NCBI GenBank assembly: GCA_947461165.1
Contig: CANHJR010000082.1
Span: forward strand, 1-6,115
Direction: 5' to 3'
DNA from: Saprospirales bacterium
GTDB taxonomy: Bacteria; Bacteroidota; Bacteroidia; Chitinophagales; JADJOU01
DNA: 6,115 nucleotides
The notes beneath the pieces are model-generated. The model did no database searches. It had not been told where the DNA came from and saw nothing but the letters and a program-made list of their open reading frames with translations. Positions within the stretch are counted from its first letter, which is position 1; every line of letters begins with the position of its first letter. A program made the translations under genes and the position numbers. This document shows, piece by piece, positions 1 through 6,115 of the stretch.

Positions 1-162
1 ATTTCATTTTGTCCGTCGGTTGAATTGGAAGAATTGATTGTAGCCTTGGAGAAAAATGAAAAACACCGAGGGAAAACGCTCTCCGATGTAATTGCGGAAT
101 TAGAAACAAATTGGATTATTCAAGAATTAAATTTATGGACATATGAAAGAGAGACTCGATGA
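1..162 (+). CDS. C-terminal fragment of an unidentified protein, 5' end outside the window
   Basis: The first forward frame is open from the left edge to a TGA at 160-162, giving 53 residues with no in-frame ATG; the other two forward frames close early. The peptide runs from ISFCPSVELEELIV to WTYERETR and looks soluble, charged and mainly helical, with no membrane segment. I do not recognise the family from this tail. The stop lies 20 nt inside the next gene, the ATPase, which suggests the two are co-transcribed and perhaps translationally coupled. In related cassettes the upstream neighbour is often a Dcm-type cytosine methyltransferase or a Vsr-like nuclease, but the tail shows no motif of either, so that identity would be a guess. 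It could also be an additional cassette component or an unrelated host gene. That it is coding is supported only by the open frame and the overlap. Confidence 0.6.
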   Translation: MSFCPSVELEELIVALEKNEKHRGKTLSDVIAELETNWIIQELNLWTYERETR

Positions 163-1681
163 GTATTTTGTATTTGAAGATGGCGAACCTAATCCGGAAT
201 ATCTTATCACGTCAATTGCCGAACAGGGCTATTCGCTAGAAACAGCACTGGCTGATCTGATTGATAATTCAATCTCCGCTAATGCTGATAAAATTGAAAT
301 TTTGACTGATCTTTCAAAAGCGGAATGTTTTTGTTTGTACATAACCGATAATGGAGACGGAATGACTCCGGAAGAACTTGCATTAAACATGAGGTTCCCA
401 AGTAGTTCTTTAAAGAGAACTAGAAACAAATCCGACCTGGGGCGTTTCGGGCTGGGATTAAAGACAGCTTCTTTTTCCCAGACGAGAAAATTAACGGTGA
501 TATCCAGAAAAGCTCATGGTGAATATGCTGCTCGAACCTGGGATGTGAATTATTTACAATTAACTGGAAAATGGAGGATAATAGTTAATTCAATTGAGGA
601 GATTAACGCCATTCTCTTTAATTACAGGAAGTGTTCTGCTGATTACGGAAACCAGTTCGATGGTTTTGAACCAAGTACTTTAGTGGTCTGGCATGGATTA
701 TACAAATTCGAGAATTTCATCGAGCATAAAAACCGTTCTAACGCTCTAATAGAACAACTTAAAAACAACACGCGAGAGTATTTGGGTATTGTGTTTCATC
801 GATACATGCAGAATAAGGAGAAACCGCTCTTGATTAGAATTAACCATTGGCTGGTAGAATATTTCGATCCCTTTCCAATTGAAAAGCGGAAAGATCTGAG
901 GTCTGCAGGATATTTTGAGAGTATGTATAAAGGTGATCTCTTCAAAGTAGAAGCGTTTGTTCTACCATCAATCGCAATCAAGGAGGAAAAACAACATGGA
1001 GGTTGGGTTACTCCGAACAGGAACCTAATGGATCTCGAGGGAATTTACATTTACAGGGGTAATCGGATAATTTATTTTGGAGGATGGAATAAGCTCATAA
1101 AAAGAGAGGCCAATCTAAAACTAGCCAGATTAAAGGTTGATGTCGGAAATCTTAATGACGATGCACTACAGTTGAATGTGGCCAAATCCAAAATATCAAT
1201 CCCATATGAGCTTCAGAGAGGGTTTCTTGAAAAGGTTGCATCCCTTCGTGCGGAAGCCAAAAAGGAGTACTTTAATCACGGAATCAGAGATGTAAGTTCT
1301 ACTAGAAATGAGGGTAAGGAATCTGTTTTTAATAAAGTAATTACCAGTAAGCATGGGGCAGTTCTTGAACTAAACACAGAGTACCCTGGAATAAAATCAT
1401 TCATGGAAAGCCTAACTCCCGAGCAGTATAGACAGTTCAAGCTGATACTGCAACTTGTTAACGTGTCCAGTAACAGGCTGTTGGCCAAGCACGAGGACAA
1501 GGAAATTACTGGTGTGGTAGAAAAAGACAAAATTGAAATAAGTATTATTGTCAAATATGTCAACCAGTTAAAAGCCGCCGGATTTGATAGAGAAAAGATC
1601 ATTGAACTCGCCTTCAAAGACCTTGGTTTTAGAGATAGTAATTTACCAGTTGAATTAACCGAAATTTTAAAAAAAGAATGA
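143..1681 (+). CDS. GHKL-type (HSP90/MutL/MORC-like) ATPase of a Z1/DUF4420/AIPR defence cassette
   Basis: This 512-residue protein has the Bergerat ATP-binding fold. The N box is ADLIDNS at residues 37-43 with N42 as the Mg-binding Asn. The G1 box is DNGDGM at 69-74, with D69 as the adenine-contacting Asp. The glycine-rich ATP lid is LGRFGLGLKTAS at 99-110. Residues about 230-355 resemble the S5-like transducer domain: a GIYIYRGNRII segment around 300-310 is followed by LQLNVAKSKISIP around 342-354, which holds the likely ATP-contacting lysine (K348 or K350). The last 130 residues are mostly helical and charged. The usual general-base Glu of the N box is Asp (D38), which I believe occurs in this bacterial branch. 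Family members use ATP-driven dimerisation to clamp DNA; here the role is inferred to be sensing or clamping DNA for the helicase and nuclease encoded next. The start at 143 lacks a Shine-Dalgarno and overlaps the upstream gene by 20 nt; no other in-frame ATG precedes the N box. The stop overlaps the helicase start (ATGA). It may correspond to the MutL component of Mza. Confidence 0.9.
   Translation: MKERLDEYFVFEDGEPNPEYLITSIAEQGYSLETALADLIDNSISANADKIEILTDLSKAECFCLYITDNGDGMTPEELALNMRFPSSSLKRTRNKSDLGRFGLGLKTASFSQTRKLTVISRKAHGEYAARTWDVNYLQLTGKWRIIVNSIEEINAILFNYRKCSADYGNQFDGFEPSTLVVWHGLYKFENFIEHKNRSNALIEQLKNNTREYLGIVFHRYMQNKEKPLLIRINHWLVEYFDPFPIEKRKDLRSAGYFESMYKGDLFKVEAFVLPSIAIKEEKQHGGWVTPNRNLMDLEGIYIYRGNRIIYFGGWNKLIKREANLKLARLKVDVGNLNDDALQLNVAKSKISIPYELQRGFLEKVASLRAEAKKEYFNHGIRDVSSTRNEGKESVFNKVITSKHGAVLELNTEYPGIKSFMESLTPEQYRQFKLILQLVNVSSNRLLAKHEDKEITGVVEKDKIEISIIVKYVNQLKAAGFDREKIIELAFKDLGFRDSNLPVELTEILKKE
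1666..1681 (+). promoter_or_regulatory. ATGA stop-start overlap preceded by a possible -1 slippery run
   Basis: The ATPase gene ends in codons ATT TTA AAA AAA GAA TGA, and the helicase ATG (1678-1680) shares the last bases. The heptamer T TTA AAA at 1666-1672 is in the correct phase for -1 slippage and is followed by more A residues. A -1 shift enters the helicase frame, which is open from the TGA at 1651-1653 onward, so it would join the ATPase to the helicase in one polypeptide. The ATGA overlap is certain and fits termination-reinitiation coupling. Frameshifting is speculative, because such runs are common in AT-rich DNA and I saw no clear downstream stem or upstream Shine-Dalgarno stimulator. 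Confidence 0.3.
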
Positions 1682-4600
1682 GGAACAAAATAGAATACAT
1701 ATTCGGACTAATTGATGGATTTGCAAAGCAATTCAAATTGAATAACAAGGGGATTTTAACAAGTAATTTTACTAGTGACCCTGAGCTGAAATCCAAATTA
1801 GGAAAGCTTTTTAGAGGACATGAAATGATGCAGATTGAGATGGGGCTCACAACCTGGGGAGGTGAAACCAATGATGTTGATTTTGAATCATTTTTCGACG
1901 TAGCATTAAAGGAGTTTATGGCCTGCACTACAATCGAAGCGTCCTCAAGTACAACACTTAAGAAATCAAAAAAAACCTGGTTGGACGAAAAGAAAATTCA
2001 TGATTTCGACTGGGATAAGGGGCCTATGGATAGTTACAGAGAACGGTATTTCAGGTATCTGTCACTTTCCGGTCGATCGGAGGAAGAGATACTCGAAGTG
2101 AAAAAGTCAACTCTGAGTATACTTGAAGGATTTGGTAATCCTGCCGATTCTGGAGCATTCTTTAAAAGAGGAATGGTTGTAGGAAGTGTTCAATCCGGAA
2201 AGACAGCCCATTTCAACGGGGTTATTAACAGTTCCATAGACATGGGGTATAAACTCATTATTGTTTTATCGGGAATTATGGAAGACCTTCGGTCACAAAC
2301 TCAGAAAAGACTGGAAAAGGAAGTTTTGGGCCCTCTCGTTGGACAAGAGTATATTGGAGTTGGTAAAGTATGTCGGATGGAGCCTGATCCATCAGCTAAT
2401 TGGAAAGGCATGAAAGTTCAGGTGCATTCTGTCACCTCGCGCAAAACAGACTTTAATCAGCAAATTGCAGCCGGTAGTGCTCAAATTGAGAAAACAAATA
2501 TTCTTGTTGTTAAAAAAAATGTATCTGTACTTAAGAATATTTTATTCTGGTTAAAGAAATACGTGAATGTTGAGAATCCCATAATAAAACATCCATTGCT
2601 AATTATTGATGATGAGGCTGATAATGCCTCTCTCAATAATATGGGGCATAAAGGAAGAGAATATGCCACTAAAATCAATGGTGAAATAAGGGCTATTCTA
2701 GGTCTGTTCGAAAAAAAAACCTACGTCGGATATACCGCAACTCCATTCGCAAACATTCTTCAATACAAAAATGAAGAGCCTTCGGTTCCAATCAAATTGA
2801 AATCTGGCGGTAAGGAGTTTGAATTTAATTTATCCGAAGACCTTTTTCCGGATGATTTTATAGAGCTGCTCTACCCCTCTTCGCAATACATTGGAATTAA
2901 ACACTTTTTTGATACAAAAAATCAAGAGACTCGAAAGATAGATCCGCTAATTGCCAAACCAATACCAGATAGTGACTACATAAATTCATTTCCACCTAGA
3001 TTCATTAAAGATACGAATCCACTTCAAACCACTACATCTAAGGAACGAGGAACAAGGGCGGCTACTAAGTATGACCCCTATCCCCAAGTTTTACCAGAAT
3101 CTCTGAAAGAGGCGGTAAGATGCTATATACTGGCTATTGCGATTAGAGATTGTAGGGACCATGCCATGAATAACTCTAAGTTTTATCAGCCACACAATAC
3201 CATGCTTATACATATAAGCAGGTTCGGTGAATGGCAAAATAGAACAAAACACCTACTTAAAAAATATTTGGATGAACTAAACATTGAGATAAACAAAGGC
3301 TATTCTTCACCTATATATGAACTTTTCAAATTCACTTGGGATAAGCACTATGCGCCAACAGTTGGTAACATAAGAGAGAGATATCTTGACACGGATAAAT
3401 ACCACGATGACTATATGGTTCCATTGGATTATGAAAACTTTATTAAATCCGGCATAGCCAGAGCTATCGACGGTATTGAAGTGCGAGCCATCAATAGTTC
3501 ATCTGAAGGTGAGAACTTATCATATCCAGCCCTGGAAGACTCGGATTTTGAGCGAAAAAAATACATAGCTATAGGGGGTAACAGATTATCGAGAGGTTTC
3601 ACGCTTGAGGGTTTAACAATTAATTATTTTCTTAGAGCTACTGACAACGCAGACACTCTAATGCAAATGGGCAGATGGTTCGGCTATAGGATCGGTTACT
3701 TGGACTGCTGTAAACTTTTTACTACACCTTATAACATTGAAAAATTCCATGAAGCTTCACTTATTATGGAAGATTTGGAAATGAAATTCGAACAGCTCGC
3801 TAAACTCCCGGATAAAACACCACGCGACTTTACAATATGGATCAAGAACAACCCCGATATAATCAAGCTAACCAGAGGAAATTTTCTACGTAATTTAAAA
3901 ACAATGACGCTTGATTTTGGAAGCCGCATTCAACAGTCTTCTCAATTCAGACTAGACAAAAATCGAATTGTTGATTCATGTAGTTCATTCAAAAAATTAG
4001 CAGTAGACTTAATATGGAATACAACTGAAAAGCCAGGATATGTAATTCATAGAACAAACCAAGAGGGTCTTAAAAAATTTCTAGATTTTGCGGAATTAGA
4101 GATCAATACGATGCTCAATTTGAATATAATCGGTCTAAGGGGCTATCTTCAAGAATGCAGAAAGAAAAATAAGCTAAGTGACTGGATTATAGCAGTAAAG
4201 AATACCGAAAGAGGAGATGGAGGTGCTCTGGAACCGGATGTTTTGGGACTTGGATTTAAAATTAAACAAACTGTTAGACGTGGTCCTGAAGAGGGGTCAA
4301 GCGCAGCTGATTTTTTGCTTGAGCAAGACATTTTCAAGGTGAGGAATGCACAGATAATCAGTGCTTCTGATTTCTCCATTGGTCTGGAAGAGTCTGAAAA
4401 GAAAAATGCAATTAATGAATTTAGATTGGAAAGGGAAAAACAACTACTCTCCACAAAAGAGTATCAGAACGACCCTAAGGGAGCCAAAAAGAAGGCCGCG
4501 GAAACAATGATTCCAGATTTTCAATACAGGAAATTTATGTCTGAAAGGACCGGAATTCTTATGATATACCCGCTTCAGCTTTCAAAGGTTTTTGCAACAG

Positions 4601-4929
4601 AAGACAAACATAGTTCAGATGATTACGAGGCAAAACTATCAAAATACGGACAGGATAAAAATCTTATTGAGCTTAATATTCCATTATTAGGATTTGCTAT
4701 AGGGTTTCCGGATTTAAGAGATGTAGAAGGAGGGATTTTCGTGACAAGGCATCTTGTTAAAGAAATAGAAGATATGACTTTCGAAGAATTGAAGACCTAC
4801 GTAGAAGACAAGAATATTTCAATTGACCTTTCAAGCGATTGGGATAAAAAGTCCTTGCTTGAAGAGATAATTGAAATTGAAGGAGCCTCGGGCGAAGAGG
4901 AATTTGATGACGAACTTGGTGACATTTAA
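1678..4929 (+). CDS. Z1-domain superfamily II helicase/ATPase
   Basis: This 1083-residue protein carries a complete set of SF2 motor motifs. Walker A is GSVQSGKT at 169-176 (K175, T176). Walker B is LLIIDDEAD at 307-315, with E313 as the catalytic Glu. Motif III is GYTATPFAN at 351-359. The Z1 region holds GGNRLSRGFTLEGL at 633-646 and MGRWFGYR at 664-671, where R666 and R671 are candidate arginine fingers. Residues 1-160 form a family-typical N-terminal region, and about 370-620 is a large segment between the two RecA-like cores. The region after 700 is accessory. Residues about 1030-1067 look like a SAP/HeH-type DNA-binding helix pair, followed by a short acidic tail. Z1 proteins occur in restriction-like and defence loci beside MORC-like ATPases; translocation or remodelling of DNA is inferred. 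The start is the ATG in the 4-nt overlap with the ATPase gene; no Shine-Dalgarno is evident, so coupling probably drives translation. A run of nine A lies between Walker B and motif III. All motor motifs are intact. It may correspond to the Z1 component of Mza. Confidence 0.92.
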   Translation: MRNKIEYIFGLIDGFAKQFKLNNKGILTSNFTSDPELKSKLGKLFRGHEMMQIEMGLTTWGGETNDVDFESFFDVALKEFMACTTIEASSSTTLKKSKKTWLDEKKIHDFDWDKGPMDSYRERYFRYLSLSGRSEEEILEVKKSTLSILEGFGNPADSGAFFKRGMVVGSVQSGKTAHFNGVINSSIDMGYKLIIVLSGIMEDLRSQTQKRLEKEVLGPLVGQEYIGVGKVCRMEPDPSANWKGMKVQVHSVTSRKTDFNQQIAAGSAQIEKTNILVVKKNVSVLKNILFWLKKYVNVENPIIKHPLLIIDDEADNASLNNMGHKGREYATKINGEIRAILGLFEKKTYVGYTATPFANILQYKNEEPSVPIKLKSGGKEFEFNLSEDLFPDDFIELLYPSSQYIGIKHFFDTKNQETRKIDPLIAKPIPDSDYINSFPPRFIKDTNPLQTTTSKERGTRAATKYDPYPQVLPESLKEAVRCYILAIAIRDCRDHAMNNSKFYQPHNTMLIHISRFGEWQNRTKHLLKKYLDELNIEINKGYSSPIYELFKFTWDKHYAPTVGNIRERYLDTDKYHDDYMVPLDYENFIKSGIARAIDGIEVRAINSSSEGENLSYPALEDSDFERKKYIAIGGNRLSRGFTLEGLTINYFLRATDNADTLMQMGRWFGYRIGYLDCCKLFTTPYNIEKFHEASLIMEDLEMKFEQLAKLPDKTPRDFTIWIKNNPDIIKLTRGNFLRNLKTMTLDFGSRIQQSSQFRLDKNRIVDSCSSFKKLAVDLIWNTTEKPGYVIHRTNQEGLKKFLDFAELEINTMLNLNIIGLRGYLQECRKKNKLSDWIIAVKNTERGDGGALEPDVLGLGFKIKQTVRRGPEEGSSAADFLLEQDIFKVRNAQIISASDFSIGLEESEKKNAINEFRLEREKQLLSTKEYQNDPKGAKKKAAETMIPDFQYRKFMSERTGILMIYPLQLSKVFATEDKHSSDDYEAKLSKYGQDKNLIELNIPLLGFAIGFPDLRDVEGGIFVTRHLVKEIEDMTFEELKTYVEDKNISIDLSSDWDKKSLLEEIIEIEGASGEEEFDDELGDI
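2711..2719 (+). repeat. Nine-adenine homopolymer inside the helicase gene
   Basis: Codons GAA AAA AAA ACC (residues 346-349, reading E-K-K-T) create an uninterrupted A9. It sits just before the GYTATPF motif, so gain or loss of one base would truncate the motor before motif III. A shorter A8 run lies at 2512-2519. In this copy the frame is intact. Such runs can support replication or RNA polymerase slippage, but they also arise by chance in lysine-rich, AT-rich genes. Confidence 0.6.
4768..4881 (+). other. SAP/HeH/Rho-N-like C-terminal segment of the Z1 protein
   Basis: Residues 1031-1068 have the pattern of a small helix-extension-helix DNA-binding unit: MTFEELKTYVEDKNIS, a short loop with SSDWDK, then a second helix KSLLEEIIEIE. 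The spacing resembles SAP, LEM/HeH and Rho N-terminal modules, in which a first helix of the type 'T..ELK....' is followed by 'K.ELI..I'. A flexible acidic stretch (GEEEFDDELGD) ends the protein. The assignment rests on pattern alone. If right, the motor carries its own DNA-tethering module. Confidence 0.45.
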
Positions 4930-4940
4930 AACCCTTTTTT

Positions 4941-5909
4941 ATGACTGGCCAACAACTTGAAGAAAAATGGAAGGACATTGAACTTCCTAAAACAGCAAAA
5001 TATTCATATCAGAGAATCGATATTCTATGTGTTCCTGAACTTCGAGTCGGCAGATCTGTCAAAGGGAACAGATGTGTCATTCTGAAAATGAAGTCAGATT
5101 TGAAATTTAATTTTGCCGACGAAGAAAAAGAAAATCTTAGGACTTACTACGACAAAAGTGAGAGCTCGCTTGTTCTTGAATTAATTGATCCATTTTATAA
5201 TCGATTCTTTGCAGATCTGGTAATTTCACTCTATCAACTAATCAAAGACATAAGGAACGAAGATGAGTCAACCAGAATTTTTATTGAAACAGTGCGATAC
5301 TGGGCTGATTTTTTGAGTGCAAAACGTGGTAATTATTTGTCTGAAGAAGTCATACAGGGTTTGTATGGAGAACTAATATTCTTGGAATATATGATCGATA
5401 ATTCGGATGAGCTAATCAATAATATTCTGGAGTCATGGAGAGGCCCCTATGGTGCCAACCAGGACTTTCATTACAGCGAAAAAAATGTTGAAGTCAAATC
5501 AAAAAGAACAAACAGTAATATCATAAACATTGCTTCTGAGTATCAACTTGAGTTAGAACAAGGAAAAAAACTGGAACTTGCGGTCATATCCATAATTTCA
5601 TTAAGTGAAGGTGGAGATACTTTGAAACTAATCGTTGATAGAATCAGAGAAAAAACGATCTTGGCCGGAGGGCTTGTGTCTATATTAAAAGATGCTCTTT
5701 TCGAGAAGAAATTAAATTTCACGAATATCGAAGACTACAATATCTACCGGTTCAGGGCAGAATCGATAGAAATTTATGATTGTGCAAATGAAGATTTCCC
5801 AAAAATAACGAAAAGTAGAATACATCATGCACTTCAAACGGTTTCATATCAGCTTGCAATAACATTAATTGACCCGATTTTCAAAGTTAAAACAATAGAT
5901 TTAAGATGA
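4941..5909 (+). CDS. DUF4420-family PD-(D/E)XK nuclease
   Basis: This 322-residue protein has the usual length and layout of the DUF4420 family, annotated as PD-(D/E)XK proteins. A beta-rich N-terminal part (about 1-100) is followed by a helical linker and the nuclease core. The core shows GLYGEL at 140-145 (E144 on the first helix), WRGPYGANQDF at 166-176 with D175, and VEVKSK at 183-188 giving E184 and K186. Q202 in YQLEL is a candidate for the downstream Q that follows the core in many restriction-type nucleases. The catalytic set E144, D175, E184, K186 appears intact, so the enzyme is predicted to cut DNA with divalent metal; the substrate is not visible from sequence. It starts 11 nt after the helicase stop, with a T6 run and no Shine-Dalgarno before the ATG. 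Its stop overlaps the next gene in an ATGA. It is probably the effector nuclease working with the ATPase and Z1 motor, and may be the DUF component of Mza. Confidence 0.87.
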   Translation: MTGQQLEEKWKDIELPKTAKYSYQRIDILCVPELRVGRSVKGNRCVILKMKSDLKFNFADEEKENLRTYYDKSESSLVLELIDPFYNRFFADLVISLYQLIKDIRNEDESTRIFIETVRYWADFLSAKRGNYLSEEVIQGLYGELIFLEYMIDNSDELINNILESWRGPYGANQDFHYSEKNVEVKSKRTNSNIINIASEYQLELEQGKKLELAVISIISLSEGGDTLKLIVDRIREKTILAGGLVSILKDALFEKKLNFTNIEDYNIYRFRAESIEIYDCANEDFPKITKSRIHHALQTVSYQLAITLIDPIFKVKTIDLR

Positions 5910-6115
5910 ACATTAAGGAGCTATTTAAATTCAGAAGAGAACTTCTCGAAAATACCATTGACGAAAATGGATTCTTATCATTAGATTCCGTTGTGGAATA
6001 TGTGCTTCCAAGTCTTGTTGAAACAAAACTTATTGAATCCATTGAAATAAATACTGTTCCTTTCAATTCTGCATATGCTATTGCTGGATACAGCGAAAAC
6101 GAATCCGGTGAAAGA
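5906..6115 (+). CDS. N-terminus of a probable AIPR-family protein, truncated by the window edge
   Basis: The ATG at 5906 lies in the ATGA overlap with the nuclease stop and opens a frame that stays open for 70 codons to the edge. The peptide begins MNIKELFKFRRELLENTIDE and continues through LSLDSVVEYVLPSL to AYAIAGYSENESGER. This matches my recollection of how AIPR proteins begin: a helical 'F...L..E' segment, a second helix, then a short strand 'GY....E' that leads into the core. The position directly after a DUF4420 gene in an ATPase-Z1-DUF4420 operon strongly supports AIPR. Full members are several hundred residues long, so most of the gene is missing here. AIPR proteins are linked to phage resistance and abortive infection, but their biochemical activity is not evident from this fragment. 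The main alternative is another protein of the same cassette type. Confidence 0.68.
   Translation, partial: MNIKELFKFRRELLENTIDENGFLSLDSVVEYVLPSLVETKLIESIEINTVPFNSAYAIAGYSENESGER

Noticed and set aside
981..1028. A strong AGGAGG followed nine bases later by an ATG inside the ATPase gene, suggesting an internal start.
   Set aside because: The ATG at 996 is out of frame with the ATPase and the frame ends after about ten codons, so it is most likely chance from a Lys-Glu-Glu coding stretch.
1276..1617. Antisense open frame of about 113 codons opposite the 3' part of the ATPase gene.
   Set aside because: It lies fully opposite a well-supported gene, has a low-complexity Ser/Leu-rich composition typical of antisense shadows, and shows no recognisable motif or ribosome binding site.
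1629..1928. Antisense frame spanning the ATPase-helicase junction, possibly a regulator.
   Set aside because: The composition is that of a shadow of the sense genes, no DNA-binding motif is present, and no promoter is visible on that strand.
4149..4454. Antisense open frame of about 101 codons opposite the 3' part of the helicase gene.
   Set aside because: Serine- and phenylalanine-rich sequence mirrors the Lys/Glu-rich sense strand, and no family features are visible.
4930..4940. T6 run after the helicase stop as a possible intrinsic terminator.
   Set aside because: There is no GC-rich inverted repeat upstream of it, and the nuclease gene begins immediately after, so termination here is not supported.
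1..6115. Search for CRISPR arrays, tRNA genes, insertion sequence ends, attachment sites or long direct repeats.
   Set aside because: None was seen by eye; essentially the whole window is covered by plus-strand coding sequence.

Overview
The window is one densely packed stretch of plus-strand genes. Four of them form a recognisable anti-phage or restriction-type cassette: a GHKL ATPase related to MutL and MORC, a Z1-domain superfamily II helicase, a DUF4420 PD-(D/E)XK nuclease, and the first 70 codons of what looks like an AIPR (abortive infection phage resistance) protein that runs off the right edge. The tail of an unidentified fifth gene enters from the left edge. This gene order corresponds to the neighbourhoods described for prokaryotic MutL/MORC ATPases in restriction-modification-like loci (Iyer, Abhiman and Aravind) and to the set later tested as an anti-phage system under the name Mza (MutL, Z1, DUF, AIPR). 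These attributions are from memory. The core cassette is therefore a known type of system rather than a new one.

Layout: nt 1-162 is the 3' end of the unknown gene and overlaps the ATPase start by 20 nt. The ATPase gene occupies 143-1681. The Z1 helicase gene (1678-4929) starts in a 4-nt ATGA overlap. After an 11-nt gap comes the nuclease (4941-5909), which overlaps the AIPR-like gene (5906 to the edge) in a second ATGA. There is no non-coding stretch longer than 11 nt, and no promoter, terminator, RNA gene, CRISPR array or mobile element. The promoter must lie upstream of the window.

How the parts probably work together (inference from families): the GHKL ATPase would act as an ATP-gated clamp or sensor on DNA, the Z1 protein as the DNA or nucleoprotein motor, and the DUF4420 protein as the nuclease. 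AIPR is the phage-resistance-associated component of unknown biochemical role. No DNA methyltransferase is visible in the window, so how self DNA is spared cannot be read from it.

The host is bacterial. The DNA is AT-rich by eye, uses AGA freely for arginine, and has no convincing Shine-Dalgarno sequence before any of the four starts. That would suit Bacteroidota or another lineage with weak Shine-Dalgarno use, but it is weak evidence and a horizontally mobile defence locus may not reflect its host.

The points most worth a second look are the unidentified upstream gene, a SAP/HeH-like segment at the C-terminus of the Z1 protein, a possible -1 slippery site exactly at the ATPase-helicase junction, and a nine-adenine run inside the helicase motor.
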